From assembly GCA_006384855.1 (NCBI GenBank), contig VCJN01001531.1:1-64000 (forward strand): 64,000 bases of DNA, written 5' to 3'. The DNA comes from Tetraselmis striata (Eukaryota > Chlorophyta > Chlorodendrophyceae > Chlorodendrales > Chlorodendraceae). The notes under the pieces are model-generated. The model did no database searches and was not told the DNA's origin. It worked only from the letters and a program-made list of their open reading frames with translations. Below, piece after piece: positions 55,345-64,000 of the stretch (positions within the stretch are counted from its first letter, which is position 1; every line of letters starts with the position of its first letter). A program made the translations under genes and the position numbers.

Positions 55345-55853
55345 CTGTCAGACCGACTCGTCCCACTGATGACATACCGTTTCGTCCCACTGATGACAAA
55401 CCGTTTCGTCCCACTGATGACAGACCGTTTCGTCCCACTGATGACAGACCGTTTCGTCCCAATGATGACAAACCGTTTCGTCCCACTGATGACATACCGT
55501 TTCGTCCCACTGATGACAGACCGTTTCGTCCCACTGATGACAGACCGTTTCGTCCCACTGATGACAGACCGTTTCGTCCCACTGATGACATAACGCTTCG
55601 TCCCACTAATGACATACCGTTTCGTCCCACTGATGACAAACCGTTTCGTCCCACTGATGACAGACCGTTTCGTCCCACTGATGACAGACCGTTTCGTCCC
55701 ACTGATGACATACCGTTTCGTCCCACTGATGACAGACCGTTTCGTCCCACTGATGACAGACCGTTTCGTCCCACTGATGACACACCGTTTCGTCCCACTG
55801 ATGACAGAACGCTTCGTCCCACTAATGACAAACCGTTTCGTCCCACTGATGAC
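55345..55853 (+). repeat. 24-bp tandem array, about 21 copies, inside intron 1
   Basis: Consensus CTGATGACAGACCGTTTC-GTCCCA with variants ATACC, AAACC and CACACC. It ends only about 15 nt before the exon 2 acceptor (55329). ORFs across it on both strands (DRFVPLMT on plus, SVGRNGLS on minus) are by-products of the 24-nt, stop-free unit. Confidence 0.95.
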
Positions 55854-55855
55854 TA

Positions 55856-56239
55856 CTATTTCCAATACATTATGTGCTGCGGTTTAATAATGTTATGTCG
55901 TTAAGTACTGCGCTTCACACTAATATTAAACCACTCCTTAGTCCTTACGGCGGAGTACATGCACATGGTCCACCTGGCCGCTCTCCACCCCCATCCCCCT
56001 CCCACCACCAATTAGCATCCTTACTGAACTTGCCGCAGCTGCCTCGACGGGACGTAATACTACCGTGCAGGATCCTGATGCCGCTCGTCTCGTTTGGGTT
56101 TCTATTCCCACTCGTCTGCCTACACCTCGAGCAGTCCTAGATTACACCGCTTCTACAGGAAACCCTAACCGAACTCGCTAGATCTGGCCGCATCACGCGT
56201 CGAGCAGGGAGGCAGCTACTGTACGCGCGCGCGACTCAC
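55856..56239 (-). other. Remainder of intron 1 of the Pro/Glu-rich gene
   Basis: No further feature recognised between the array and the GTGAGT donor at 56239. Confidence 0.5.
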
Positions 56240-56300
56240 CTGGGGTGGCGTCGTCCTTGTCTTCCTTGTCCTTGGCAGGCTCGTTCTTCTTCGGCGCCAT

Positions 56301-56831
56301 TCTGGCGGTAGGTAGGTTGACGCGGTAGATGAGCGGGTTTCTTGGTGGGAAGCGGTGAGGGAGAGGTGGAAATGACGTGGTTTCTGTCTGCCGCCGCTCT
56401 GACCCCTGCTGGACCAACGGCGCGTGCGCACACTATAGTGCACCTCGTCGTCGTCATCAAGTTCATGTATTTTGCACCGCGACGAATATACAGGGCTAAC
56501 TACTGCGACTATATATTACTATTACTGGAAGATAAAATATTCCCTACTCGAGAGTCATAACGGTAAGAGAGTACAGTGGCGTGGCAATAATATTCCTTCA
56601 TGGGATGATATATTCCTTGGATTGGATTCGGGTGTGCTTTTACCGACATACGAAAGAAACACGAAATATAACGGTATTTGAGTCATCAGGTTCAATTATT
56701 TTTACCCGTAGCTGGATAGTATGCACCCCGGTCAACGGCCCGTCCGAGAACGGTCATCGTCCGTCAGTCTTCCTCACCACAGATCACAGTCCTTCACCCC
56801 CCCCCCCCCACCACTCGCCCCACGCTGGAGC
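56301..56831. promoter_or_regulatory. Shared divergent intergenic region (putative bidirectional promoter)
   Basis: 531 bp between the start codons of two divergently transcribed genes. Contains AT-rich segments (56500-56600, 56650-56700) and a C13 tract (56797-56809). No specific promoter element assigned; inferred from gene orientation only. Confidence 0.35.
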
Positions 56832-58737
56832 ATGGCGGCGGTCGAAAGCATGGCCTCTTCTCCAGGATCCGGCGCGTCGGACACTACAGTTACATTACCG
56901 CTGTGTTCGTGCCGCAGCGGGTACTCGTGTGATTGCGACGCGCGTGCTAGTGATCGTAAGGAGCCTGAGAAAAGGAAGTACATGTGGGGCAAGGGCTCCG
57001 ATGAGGTCGCCGATAGCGATAATGGCAAGGTCTCGTCTCTGATCGGCAAGCGCACCTCTCGCGGCTGTATCCGCCTCATGCTCGCCAAGGAGGCTAGCGA
57101 GCAGTCGCCATGCTGTTCGCGCAAGTGCGTGCACAAGCAATACACACACTGCGGAGAGGCCCTCGTTGATGCTGTGTTGGACTGTGCGTTGACCGTATAC
57201 TCTGGCAATCAGAACCGCTCCTTTGACCGGCTCGCTCAGGTTCTCAGGGGTGGCTACGAGTAGGCATCCGACAAGTTCGATTACATGTTTGATCACGGTG
57301 GCTACTTGCGCTCTTTCGATCATCGAGGCCCCATCTACACGTGTGGGCGTGCGTGGGAGGCCTTGCATCGGGTCTCGAAACACAGACGTCTCGTGATCCA
57401 GCGGTCGGTGGTGGATAACGAACCCACGTACATCAGGCAGCGCAAGCAATACGAGAGCAGACAAACCGGACCGAGGGAGCATGTGCGCATGTTTCTCGAG
57501 CACTTCTTCTCAGATGACCTCGGTCACGTCGAGATCATGCCTTTTCACGACGGCAACAGCGAGACCTTCAAGAAGCACCTACCTCCCTGGATGACCAAGA
57601 TTTGCGTCTACTACTATTACAAGTCGTGGGCCGAGGACGACAACGCCATTCTCCGTGGTAAGGCCCATTTTGTCCCACTGATGACAGACCGTTTTGTCCC
57701 GCTGATGACAGACCGATTCGTCCCGATGATGACAGACCGTTTTGTCCCGCTGATGACATACCGTTTCGTCCCGTTGACGACAGACCGTTTCGTCCCACTT
57801 ATGACATACCGTTTCGTCCCGCTGATGACAGACCGTTTCGTCCCACTGATGACAGACCGTTTCGTCCCGCTGATGACAAACCGTTTCGTCCCACTGATGA
57901 CAGACCGTTTTGTCCCGCTGATGACAGACCGTTTTGTCCCGATGATGACAAACCGTTTCGTCGCACTGACGACAGACCGTTTTGTCCCTCTGATGACAGA
58001 CCGTTTCGTCCCACTGATGACAAACCGTTTCGTCCCGCTATCGCCAGAACGTTTAGTCCCACTGATGCCGGACCGATTTCGTCCCACTGATGACAGAACG
58101 TTTCGCACCGCTTATGGCATACCGTTTCGTCCCACCGACCACAAAACCATTTGTCCCACATAATCAGCCGATATCGTCCCACTGCAAACAGAACGTTTTG
58201 TCCCACTGGTGAGAGAGGGTTTTGTCCCACTAATGACATACCGTTTCGTCACACTGATGACAGATTGTTTCGCCCTGCTGATTACAGAATGATTCGCCGA
58301 CTATCGATATAATTATTTAGACCCACTTTAGACCGAACTTTTCTGTCTCGCATTATGAGACCTTATTTGTATACCGACCTATCATGCCCCTGCCGCTTTA
58401 TAGATTTGGCTATCGAGAGCGAAGTGAAGCTCGCATCGTTCGACACTTTCCGCCGAAACTTGGAAAGAAGGCTTTCCGGATGTCATCACGCCAAAGGTGA
58501 AGCGATTCAGCCACTGTCCCATTTGCGCGGCGGGCAAAGCACTCAGAGACCAAGCTCGCGAGATTTGCACATAGGACATGACGCCAGAGGAACGTCAAGT
58601 GCACCGTCAACATCAGCAGCTCGTGAGGCGTCAGGTCAGAGCTGAGCAGAAGGTACACCTCGAGAGAGTGCGCCAGGAACGAAGGGATCTGAACAACGCC
58701 GTCTTCCGGTCGCGCCTTGCACTGTGAGATTCATATG
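56832..58737 (+). pseudogene. Transposase-like protein, 5' part, with two in-frame TAGs and a frameshift
   Basis: Start ATG 56832 (MAAVESMASSPGSG). Exon 1 to 57657 (donor GTG|GTAAGG) with a TAG at 57261-57263 in the middle: CCSRKCVHKQYTHCG, YTCGRAWEALHRVSKHRR, LPPWMTKICVYYYYKSWAED. The intron 57658-58403 is filled by a 24-bp array. Exon 2 starts at 58404 in phase (LAIESEVKLASFDTFRR); a 1-nt shift near 58455 leads to WKEGFPDVITPKVKRFSHCPIC and, after TAG 58572-58574, MTPEERQVHRQHQQLVRRQ. The order C..C, ICG.AF, PPW, FS.C.IC, TPEER resembles a transposase-like family widespread in protists and invertebrates (I associate it with DUF7869, from memory). The catalytic half is absent from the window, so this copy is truncated and dead. 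Confidence 0.5.
57664..58296 (+). repeat. 24-bp tandem array, about 25 copies, inside an intron of the transposase-like gene
   Basis: Same unit and same plus-strand orientation as the other arrays, with more variants (TTTTGTCCC, GCTGATG) and decaying toward the 3' end. Begins about 6 nt after the donor GTAAGG. Confidence 0.95.
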
Positions 58738-59340
58738 TGACATACGGGTGACGAAGCACTACTACTAGCGACTATTATTTATCCGTGAAGGCTGCTGCTG
58801 CTGGCGGCACGTCCATCCAGTTACGTGCGAGTACATCCGGCGTTATTGCCGGCGGGCGATAAATCCTTTTTGTAATCATTCTGGTAGTCGTACTAGCCCG
58901 GTGATGTGTTACATGGCACTGACGTATAAGGTACAAGGTTGTCCGTGTAGTACCGGGTAGTACGCGATATATTTATTAAGCCGGTACCGGGTATCTAGTA
59001 CGAACCCGGGCGCGATGACGAGTCGTCCTGTGGATAACTACGACTATTAGTACATGGGAGCGCAAATCTTCAGCCGTACGTATTTGGTAACACTGGGGAA
59101 TTTTGTGTACATTATAGCTAGTACTGCTGAACGGGCCTTCCAGCCGTCCGATCAAAGGTCATCAGATGGGTGGTTTGGCTGCCATGTTTTGCCAAAGAGT
59201 GCTCACGTTACATAAATATTCGAGAGGGGGAGGGCGGGGGCAGGCAGCGGTTTGCCGAAGAATGTTTGAATTACAATATTCGCGACAGCTGCCGTCGGGG
59301 CATGTGGCGGGGGGCGGGGGGGGAGGCGGGCGGGCGTGGT

Positions 59341-59366
59341 CCCCCCCCCCCCCCCCCCCCCCCCCC
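59341..59366 (+). repeat. Poly-C tract, 26 C
   Basis: Uninterrupted C26 flanked by G-rich sequence on the left and CCG repeats on the right. Confidence 0.9.
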
Positions 59367-60451
59367 GCCGCCCGCCGCTCCCGCCGGGGGAGTGAGGGGA
59401 GGGGGGTAAGGGGACGGGGGCTACTGCTTGTTCTTGTTCTTGCGTGCCCGGGGGACCCTCCGCTTCGACGATCTCGCTGCCTCCGCCTCCGCCTCCGCCT
59501 GCGCCTCCGACTCCGCGACCGTCAGTTTCTTCCCTCGGCGCTTCGTCACTGGCCTCTTCCGCTTCTTGTCATCCGTCAGTGTCTTCACCACCCCGGGAGG
59601 CTGTGCCGTCGACGACGCCGCCATGAGCTTCCTTACCTTGGCGTCGGGACGCCCCCTGTGCCCAGACGCCCACAACAAGCCACAATCGTTTCGTCTTTAA
59701 GCGGCTGAGGATGAGGCCTCCTCGGCCACCACGAGTTGCGCCGCTGGCACTGTGGAAGCCTTGGCGTTGAGGTGGGCCTTACGGCGCTCCCGGACGAACC
59801 TGCGCGCGGCACAAGTTAGCCACGAGGTGCGTGCTAATGTGGAGGGTGGAGTGTTTTGTTGCGCGCCCACCTTGTCACACGTTTCCTCATGTCTTTCTCG
59901 TCCTCCTCGATGCCGGCGGCGCGGACACGCGAGACAACAAGGCTCGCCGCCCACTTTTGCCCGTGGGGCGAGGTCGGCCATGGCGCTGTGAGCGGTGAAG
60001 GGGGGGGGGGGGGGGGGGGCGGCCGAGGTGGAGAAACTAACACCCAGTCGACGACCGCCTTCCGCAGCAGTCAACGACACATCGGAGGCGAGGAGCAGCG
60101 CGCCACTACTATTTATATGCACGTATTGTCAAGAGCTAGTCGGTGCGGCATTGTGTCGGTGTAATTTCGCAATGTTTATTGTTGAAGTAGCACGGCGTAA
60201 TGAATACGCGGTTTCACCGAGTGAATCCGGGATAATATGTGCGGTAGGGCGCGCGTATATCTGCGCGACGAATGTGCGCGCGCAGCGTTGTGCGGCGGTG
60301 TGCGGCGGTGTGCACCGATGTTAATATAGTGTGAATATTATATCGGCCGTAGACGATCGGGTCTGGCAGCAACGCCCGTGCTTGTAAATAAGCGACAATG
60401 GATCACGTCATGCTCCGGTTGTACTCCTACACTTCCTCCACTTTGGCGGGT

Positions 60452-60479
<28 letters not shown>
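60452..60479 (+). repeat. Poly-G tract, 28 G
   Basis: Uninterrupted G28. Confidence 0.95.
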
Positions 60480-60482
<3 letters not shown>

Positions 60483-60782
60483 TGTCCTTATTACTTGCAT
60501 CGGTGGACGTGCTGGATATGGAGGTCACCGGGCACATCGCGTGGTTTCGGAGCAGTTCATTCGCGCCTCCTCGTCGTGTTTGCAATCGTCGCCCTAATCC
60601 AATGCAGGGTGAGTAGCGGGACAATATGCCCCCCCCTCCCCCCCCCCCTCCCCCCCGGTTTATGTAAACAATTATCTAGCCGTGCATGCGCCGCAATCGG
60701 TACCCAATGAGCGGGGTATGTGACAGTGGTTTCGGAGCAGTGCAAGCATTCCGTGCGTGTGCACAAGCACGTACGACTGGGA

Positions 60783-62160
60783 ATGAGGCGGGGTTGCGGA
60801 TGGAGTGCATTGGCGGTGCATAGAATAGCGTGTTCCTGGGGTTTTGGCTGCATCAGACGCCGTATTCCCATCCATCCGGCACGGAATGTCCGGTTTTCAC
60901 ACATTTGCGTGTGAATATAGTGTGAATATTATTACGCGTCTTTTACGCCGGGTGGATGGGCATCCGGCGTCCGATGCATCCCGAATCTCACCAACACGCT
61001 ACTCTACGCACCCCAACGCACTCCGCCAGCCCCGCCTCCATCCGCGTCGGAACCGATAGTAAGTGTTGTTGTGTGCGCACATCGTGACAACATTACACGG
61101 TGGCAATTGCAATTATTAGCGGTGGACAATAATGTGAAGGCGTTTTCGAAATCGACAGAGAATGAGGCGGTGCTGGCGGAGTGCATTGGCGGTGCATAGA
61201 ATAGCGTGTTGCTGGGGTTTTGGCTGCATCGGACGCCGTATTCCCATCCATCCGGCACGGAATGTCCGGTTTTCACACATTTGTGTGTTAATATAGTGTG
61301 AATATTACGCGTCTTTTACGCCGGGTGGATGGGCATCCGGCGTCCGATGCACCCCAATTATTTGCAGCACGCTACTCTACGCACCCCCAACGCTCTCCGC
61401 AAGCCCCGCCTCCATCCGCGTCGGAACCGATAGTAAGTGTTGTTGTGTGCGCACATCGTGACATTACACGGTGGCAATTGCAATTAGCGGTGGATAATGT
61501 GAAGGCGTTTTCGAAATCGATAGAGAATGAGGCGGTGCTGGCGGAGTGCATTGGCGGTGCATAGAATAGCGTGTTGCTGGGGTTTTGGCTGCATCGGACG
61601 CCGTATTCTCACACATCCGGCACGGAATGTCCGGTTTTCACACATTTGCGTGTGAATATAGTGTGAATATTATTACGCGTCTTTTACGCCGGGTGGGTGG
61701 GCGTCCGGCGTCCGATGCACCCCAATTATTTGCAGCACGCTACTCTACGCACCCCCAACGCTCTCCGCAAGCCCCGCCTCCATCCGCGTCGGAACCGGTA
61801 GTAAGTGTTGTTGTGTGCGCACATCGTGACAACATTACACGGTGGCAATTGCAATTAGCGGTGGATAATGTGAAGGCGTTTTCGAAATCGATAGAGAATG
61901 AGGCGGTGCTGGCGGAGTGCATTGGCGGTGCATAGAATAGCGTGTTGCTGGGGTTTTGGCTGCATCGGACGCCGTATTCCCACCCATCCGGCACGGAATG
62001 TCCGGTTTTCACACATTTGCGTGTGAATATAGTGAATATTATTACGCGTCTTTTACGCCGGGTGGATGGGCATCCGGCGTCCGATGCATCCCGAATCTCA
62101 CCAACACGCTACGCTACGCACCCCCAACGCACTCCGCCAGCCCCGCCTCTTTCCGCGTAG
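60783..62160. repeat. Tandem repeat, about 370-bp unit, nearly four copies, with internal inverted repeat
   Basis: TTTTGGCTGCATC recurs at about 60842, 61218, 61583 and 61954 (period 365-376). Each unit contains arms TGCATCGGACGCCG...CCCATCCA and, about 90 nt on, the complement (TGGATGGGCATCCGGCGTCC), able to form a long hairpin. Units differ by small indels (ATT, AAC). ORFs here are by-products. Confidence 0.9.
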
Positions 62161-62247
62161 GCCCTACGTTCCATTGTATGTATATACATACGTACATGTA
62201 CTGCTCCGAAACCAGCCCAAACTTAATGAGTGCACAAGTGTAAATGC

Positions 62248-62272
62248 GGGGGGGGGGGGGGGGGGGGGGGGG
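62248..62272 (+). repeat. Poly-G tract, 25 G
   Basis: Uninterrupted G25. Confidence 0.9.
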
Positions 62273-62371
62273 ATGTGGCGGCGGGGCATCCACTCACACA
62301 TACCCCGGCGATGCATGACAGATATTACATGCTGTGGCGGGTCGGCGGGCCGACCCGGCGGGGGGTGGGGT

Positions 62372-62401
<30 letters not shown>
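62372..62401 (+). repeat. Poly-G tract, 30 G
   Basis: Uninterrupted G30, the longest homopolymer in the window, preceded by GGGGGTGGGGT. Confidence 0.95.
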
Positions 62402-62402
<1 letters not shown>

Positions 62403-63298
62403 CTATTCAACTACACGTGCGACAGTGTCGTTTCGTGGAGCAGTATATGTGCCCGGCCTCATTTATTATACCGCCCCCTACCTGCGCTGCATGGTCCACC
62501 CCTACGAATTACTTAGCACAAACCGCCATTACTTAATAGGAACCTAGCACAGCCAGGCTTATATGCCCGCTTTGCCGATCAATTTCTACGCACTTTCCGT
62601 CCCTCAACCGCCGGACATGGGGGTTAAGCCGCCAGCCTCGGCAGTTGCTTAGCCAGACTTGGCATCCCGTACCGTGTCCATGGCTTCGCAGCTCTGCCGC
62701 CGGCACACGCCGAGTCCGGGGCTTGCTGCCGCGGGGTTGCGCACGCATGCACGCACGGTAATACGCCGCCGACGCCGCCACGCTTACTTCCACCACCTTC
62801 GCCAGCCGCAGCTTCGCACGCCGTTCCGCCGACATACGAAACGCACGAATCCCCCCCCCCCCCCCCCGTCCCCGCGTCATGTATAATATATTCGAGGCGA
62901 CTATGCGGGGCGCAGCACACGCCGCGGCGTGGGTCGGCGGAGCGGCAGGCGGCGGGAGCCCTAATGGCCGGGCAGTATCGACACCCACACAGGCACCGCC
63001 GCTCACCTCCGACGCGGATGAACCGCCTCCCAAAGGAAACATGCCGGTTGGTGGTAAGCCCAGCAGGCGTGGAGTGCCGGCGCCGGTACTGGTGCGACGG
63101 AGCTGTCGCGTCAGGAACCGCACCGCATGTGGAGCAACACATGGCGGTGCCGGTCCCACCTATGTCTAGGGCCACCTCCTCACAACACCCCGCCACGACG
63201 GCGTCGGCCACCGCCGACGGCGCCGTTGCGGGGGGGGGGACGCCCTGCCAGGCGACGATGATGCGCCTGGTGCGCCGCGTCAGGAGGCGCAGGAGGCC

Positions 63299-63772
63299 GT
63301 GGTCGAGGCGACTGTTCGGGCTGAGGGGGTTGTTGAGGCGAGCGAGGCTGCGCTCGCGCCACCCGCCCCGCAGCCACCTGCGGGACATGCCGACTTGCTC
63401 GTCGCCATGTTGACCGGAGCACTACGAGCAGTGGCGGGAGGCGGCCACATGCACTATCATGTGCGTGTCATGGCCGGACGCCCGTCATGCGTGGACTGCG
63501 GCCAACGGACGGACTGGGAGTGTTGCTGCGACGGCACTCCGGCTTTGTGCGGCCCCAAGTACCCATGCATGGCGACCCATCAACGGGCAGTCCCCTGCCC
63601 GACCACGGCCACGGTGAGGGCGGAGTTCCGCCATGTCAGGGACGCGTTCCACGACGCGACTCGCGCCGCCGTGTGTGAGGCTTCCGAGAAGGCACGCGCG
63701 GCAGGTAGGGTGCGCAGGGTGAGGCGGCGGACGGCCCAGGAGATGAAGGAGAGCGAGACATGCCGTCAGTGA
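63299..63772 (+). CDS. Cysteine-rich protein, possible transposase C-terminal domain
   Basis: 157 codons ending at TGA 63772; the beginning is probably upstream in another exon. An Ala/Glu-rich stretch (VEASEAALAPPAPQPPAGHA) precedes a zinc-binding-like cluster: CVDCGQRTDWECCCDG, ALCGPKYPCMATH, then a basic helical tail (RVRRVRRRTAQEM). The spacing C-x2-C...C-x-C...LC...C...H recalls the cysteine-rich C terminus of piggyBac transposases, but no DDE region could be found upstream, where GC-rich ORFs overlap in several frames. Other zinc-binding modules are equally possible. Confidence 0.3.
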   Translation: MVEATVRAEGVVEASEAALAPPAPQPPAGHADLLVAMLTGALRAVAGGGHMHYHVRVMAGRPSCVDCGQRTDWECCCDGTPALCGPKYPCMATHQRAVPCPTTATVRAEFRHVRDAFHDATRAAVCEASEKARAAGRVRRVRRRTAQEMKESETCRQ

Positions 63773-63945
63773 GGTCGGGCGCAATGTCATTGGGTGGGGC
63801 ACACGGTCGTGTAACACTTGCACTTTGCGCGTACTGCTGGGTTACATCCAGGCGGTGTCACACTATGCAACCGGAAAGGTTGCGTTGCTACTGCAACCGA
63901 TGCTACGCCTCACTCGGTAGCAACCGCTGCCCCGCCCATCCCACT

Positions 63946-64000
63946 CGCCTTGGCGCCGCGCTGCCCCGGCCGCCGCGCCTTGGCGCCGCGCTGCCCCGGC
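63946..64000. repeat. 30-bp tandem repeat at the window edge
   Basis: CGCCTTGGCGCCGCGCTGCC plus CCGGC occurs at 63946-63970 and 63976-64000. It probably continues beyond the window. Confidence 0.8.

Larger units (their letters stand above)
52488..56300 (-). pseudogene. Multi-exon gene for a Pro/Glu-rich protein of unknown function, with in-frame TAA/TAG
   Basis: Start ATG 56300 (MAPKKNEPAKDKEDKDD). Nine exons join with conserved phase; first introns are all phase 1. Acidic/basic low-complexity N terminus, a nuclear-signal-like GRRSKRTSRPTEK (exon 2), a long Glu-Pro repeat (PEPEPEP, exon 6), then an apparently folded C-terminal region (HKEFRIDVSFERLLLHAIQ; DWISYGHLRVEIADPEV; VIIKFLGAHGVRQANIDGSH). 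Within otherwise intact exons lie TAA (54510-54512), TAG (54378-54380) and TAG (53867-53869), yet no frameshift and no broken splice site was found. It ends either at TGA 52482 or, more likely, splices (AAA|GTGTGA) over the 24-bp array to 47680. No homologous family recognised; probably part of a large mobile element with the divergent neighbour. Confidence 0.55.
52488..56300 (-). other. Exon map of the Pro/Glu-rich gene
   Basis: Exons: 56300-56240, 55328-55155, 55127-54963, 54882-54790, 54704-54648, 54541-54107, 54051-53726, 53640-53101, 52988-52488. Donors include GTGAGT, GTAACC, GTAATT, GTAAGA, GTATGT and GTAAAA; acceptors CAG or TAG. The 55-nt intron 54106-54052 is needed to keep frame. 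Exon 3's donor (GTCCTT) is the weakest. Confidence 0.6.
58740..60780. other. Low-complexity region with long poly-C/poly-G tracts
   Basis: No supported gene. Holds C26 (59341-59366), CTCCGC repeats (about 59476-59515), G20 (60000-60019) and G28 (60452-60479). Small minus-strand ORFs with Ala/Glu/Lys repeats here could not be joined in phase. Confidence 0.5.

Noticed and set aside
55345..55853. CRISPR array
   Set aside because: The 24-bp units are directly adjacent with no unique spacers, and the context is eukaryotic introns.
55175..58239. Long repeat ORFs on both strands across the 24-bp arrays
   Set aside because: A stop-free 24-nt unit opens several frames at once; splice sites place the arrays in introns.
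55345..58296. Hammerhead ribozyme in the 24-bp repeat (CTGATGA present)
   Set aside because: The GAAA box is on the opposite strand from CTGATGA, so no catalytic core forms on either strand.
4591..58574. Reassigned genetic code with TAG/TAA read as Gln
   Set aside because: About 1770 codons of cyclase exons, 1479 of pol and 386 of gag contain no in-frame TAG/TAA, although they hold many Gln codons. Several affected ORFs also carry frameshifts. Decay, perhaps by CAG deamination, explains the stops better.
59421..59981. Small spliced minus-strand gene (MADLAPRAKVGGEPCCLACP start, basic Ala/Glu tail)
   Set aside because: The best donor (59870) and acceptor (59800) do not keep phase, and the third segment has no clear acceptor. 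Composition is low-complexity.
62533..63388. Minus-strand ORFs of 208 and 254 aa
   Set aside because: They overlap each other and the plus-strand cysteine-rich ORF in GC-rich sequence, and show no motif.

Overview
Nuclear DNA of a eukaryote, most likely a unicellular alga or related protist with a large repeat-rich genome. This is inferred from spliceosomal introns (GT..AG, two as short as 54-57 nt), a multi-exon soluble adenylyl cyclase gene, and several classes of eukaryotic transposable element. Nothing bacterial, organellar or viral is evident, and no rRNA, tRNA or CRISPR was found. The species cannot be named from this sequence. Layout, left to right: a DIRS-like retrotransposon remnant (about 0.06-0.7 kb); a complete Harbinger/PIF DNA transposon with perfect 26-bp ends and a TTA target duplication (1.7-6.2 kb); a 225-bp tandem repeat (7.7-8.5 kb); and the one clear host gene, a 14-exon soluble adenylyl cyclase (ADCY10-type) on the minus strand (21.0-10.6 kb), whose exon phases are consistent from start to stop. 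From 21.9 to 32.6 kb lies a non-LTR retrotransposon ORF with a restriction-like endonuclease, split by a young Ty3/gypsy chromovirus (24.3-31.0 kb). The chromovirus has identical 411-bp LTRs, intact gag and pol, a GGGAAAC frameshift heptamer, and a DIRS-like methyltransferase domain plus a Nudix-like domain fused to the start of Pol. Between 34.5 and 44.9 kb are a second endonuclease-type retrotransposon, a near-identical 2.26-kb direct duplication of its 3' part, LINE 3' fragments and older copies. Between 46.4 and 58.7 kb are two divergently transcribed, unfamiliar genes (a roughly 780-residue Pro/Glu-rich protein with possible further exons, and a decayed transposase-like protein). Their introns are filled with a 24-bp tandem repeat. 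One of these arrays was hit by a hAT transposon encoding an AT-hook, chromodomain, BED finger and hAT dimerisation domain, and that hAT was in turn hit by a coding-less deletion derivative of its own family. The right end (59-64 kb) is low-complexity: long poly-G/poly-C tracts, a 370-bp tandem repeat and one cysteine-rich ORF. Apart from the cyclase gene the window is mostly nested mobile DNA. The most unusual points are the Pol fusion domains, the chromodomain-hAT architecture, the intron-borne 24-bp arrays, and a set of premature stops that are all TAG/TAA and never TGA.
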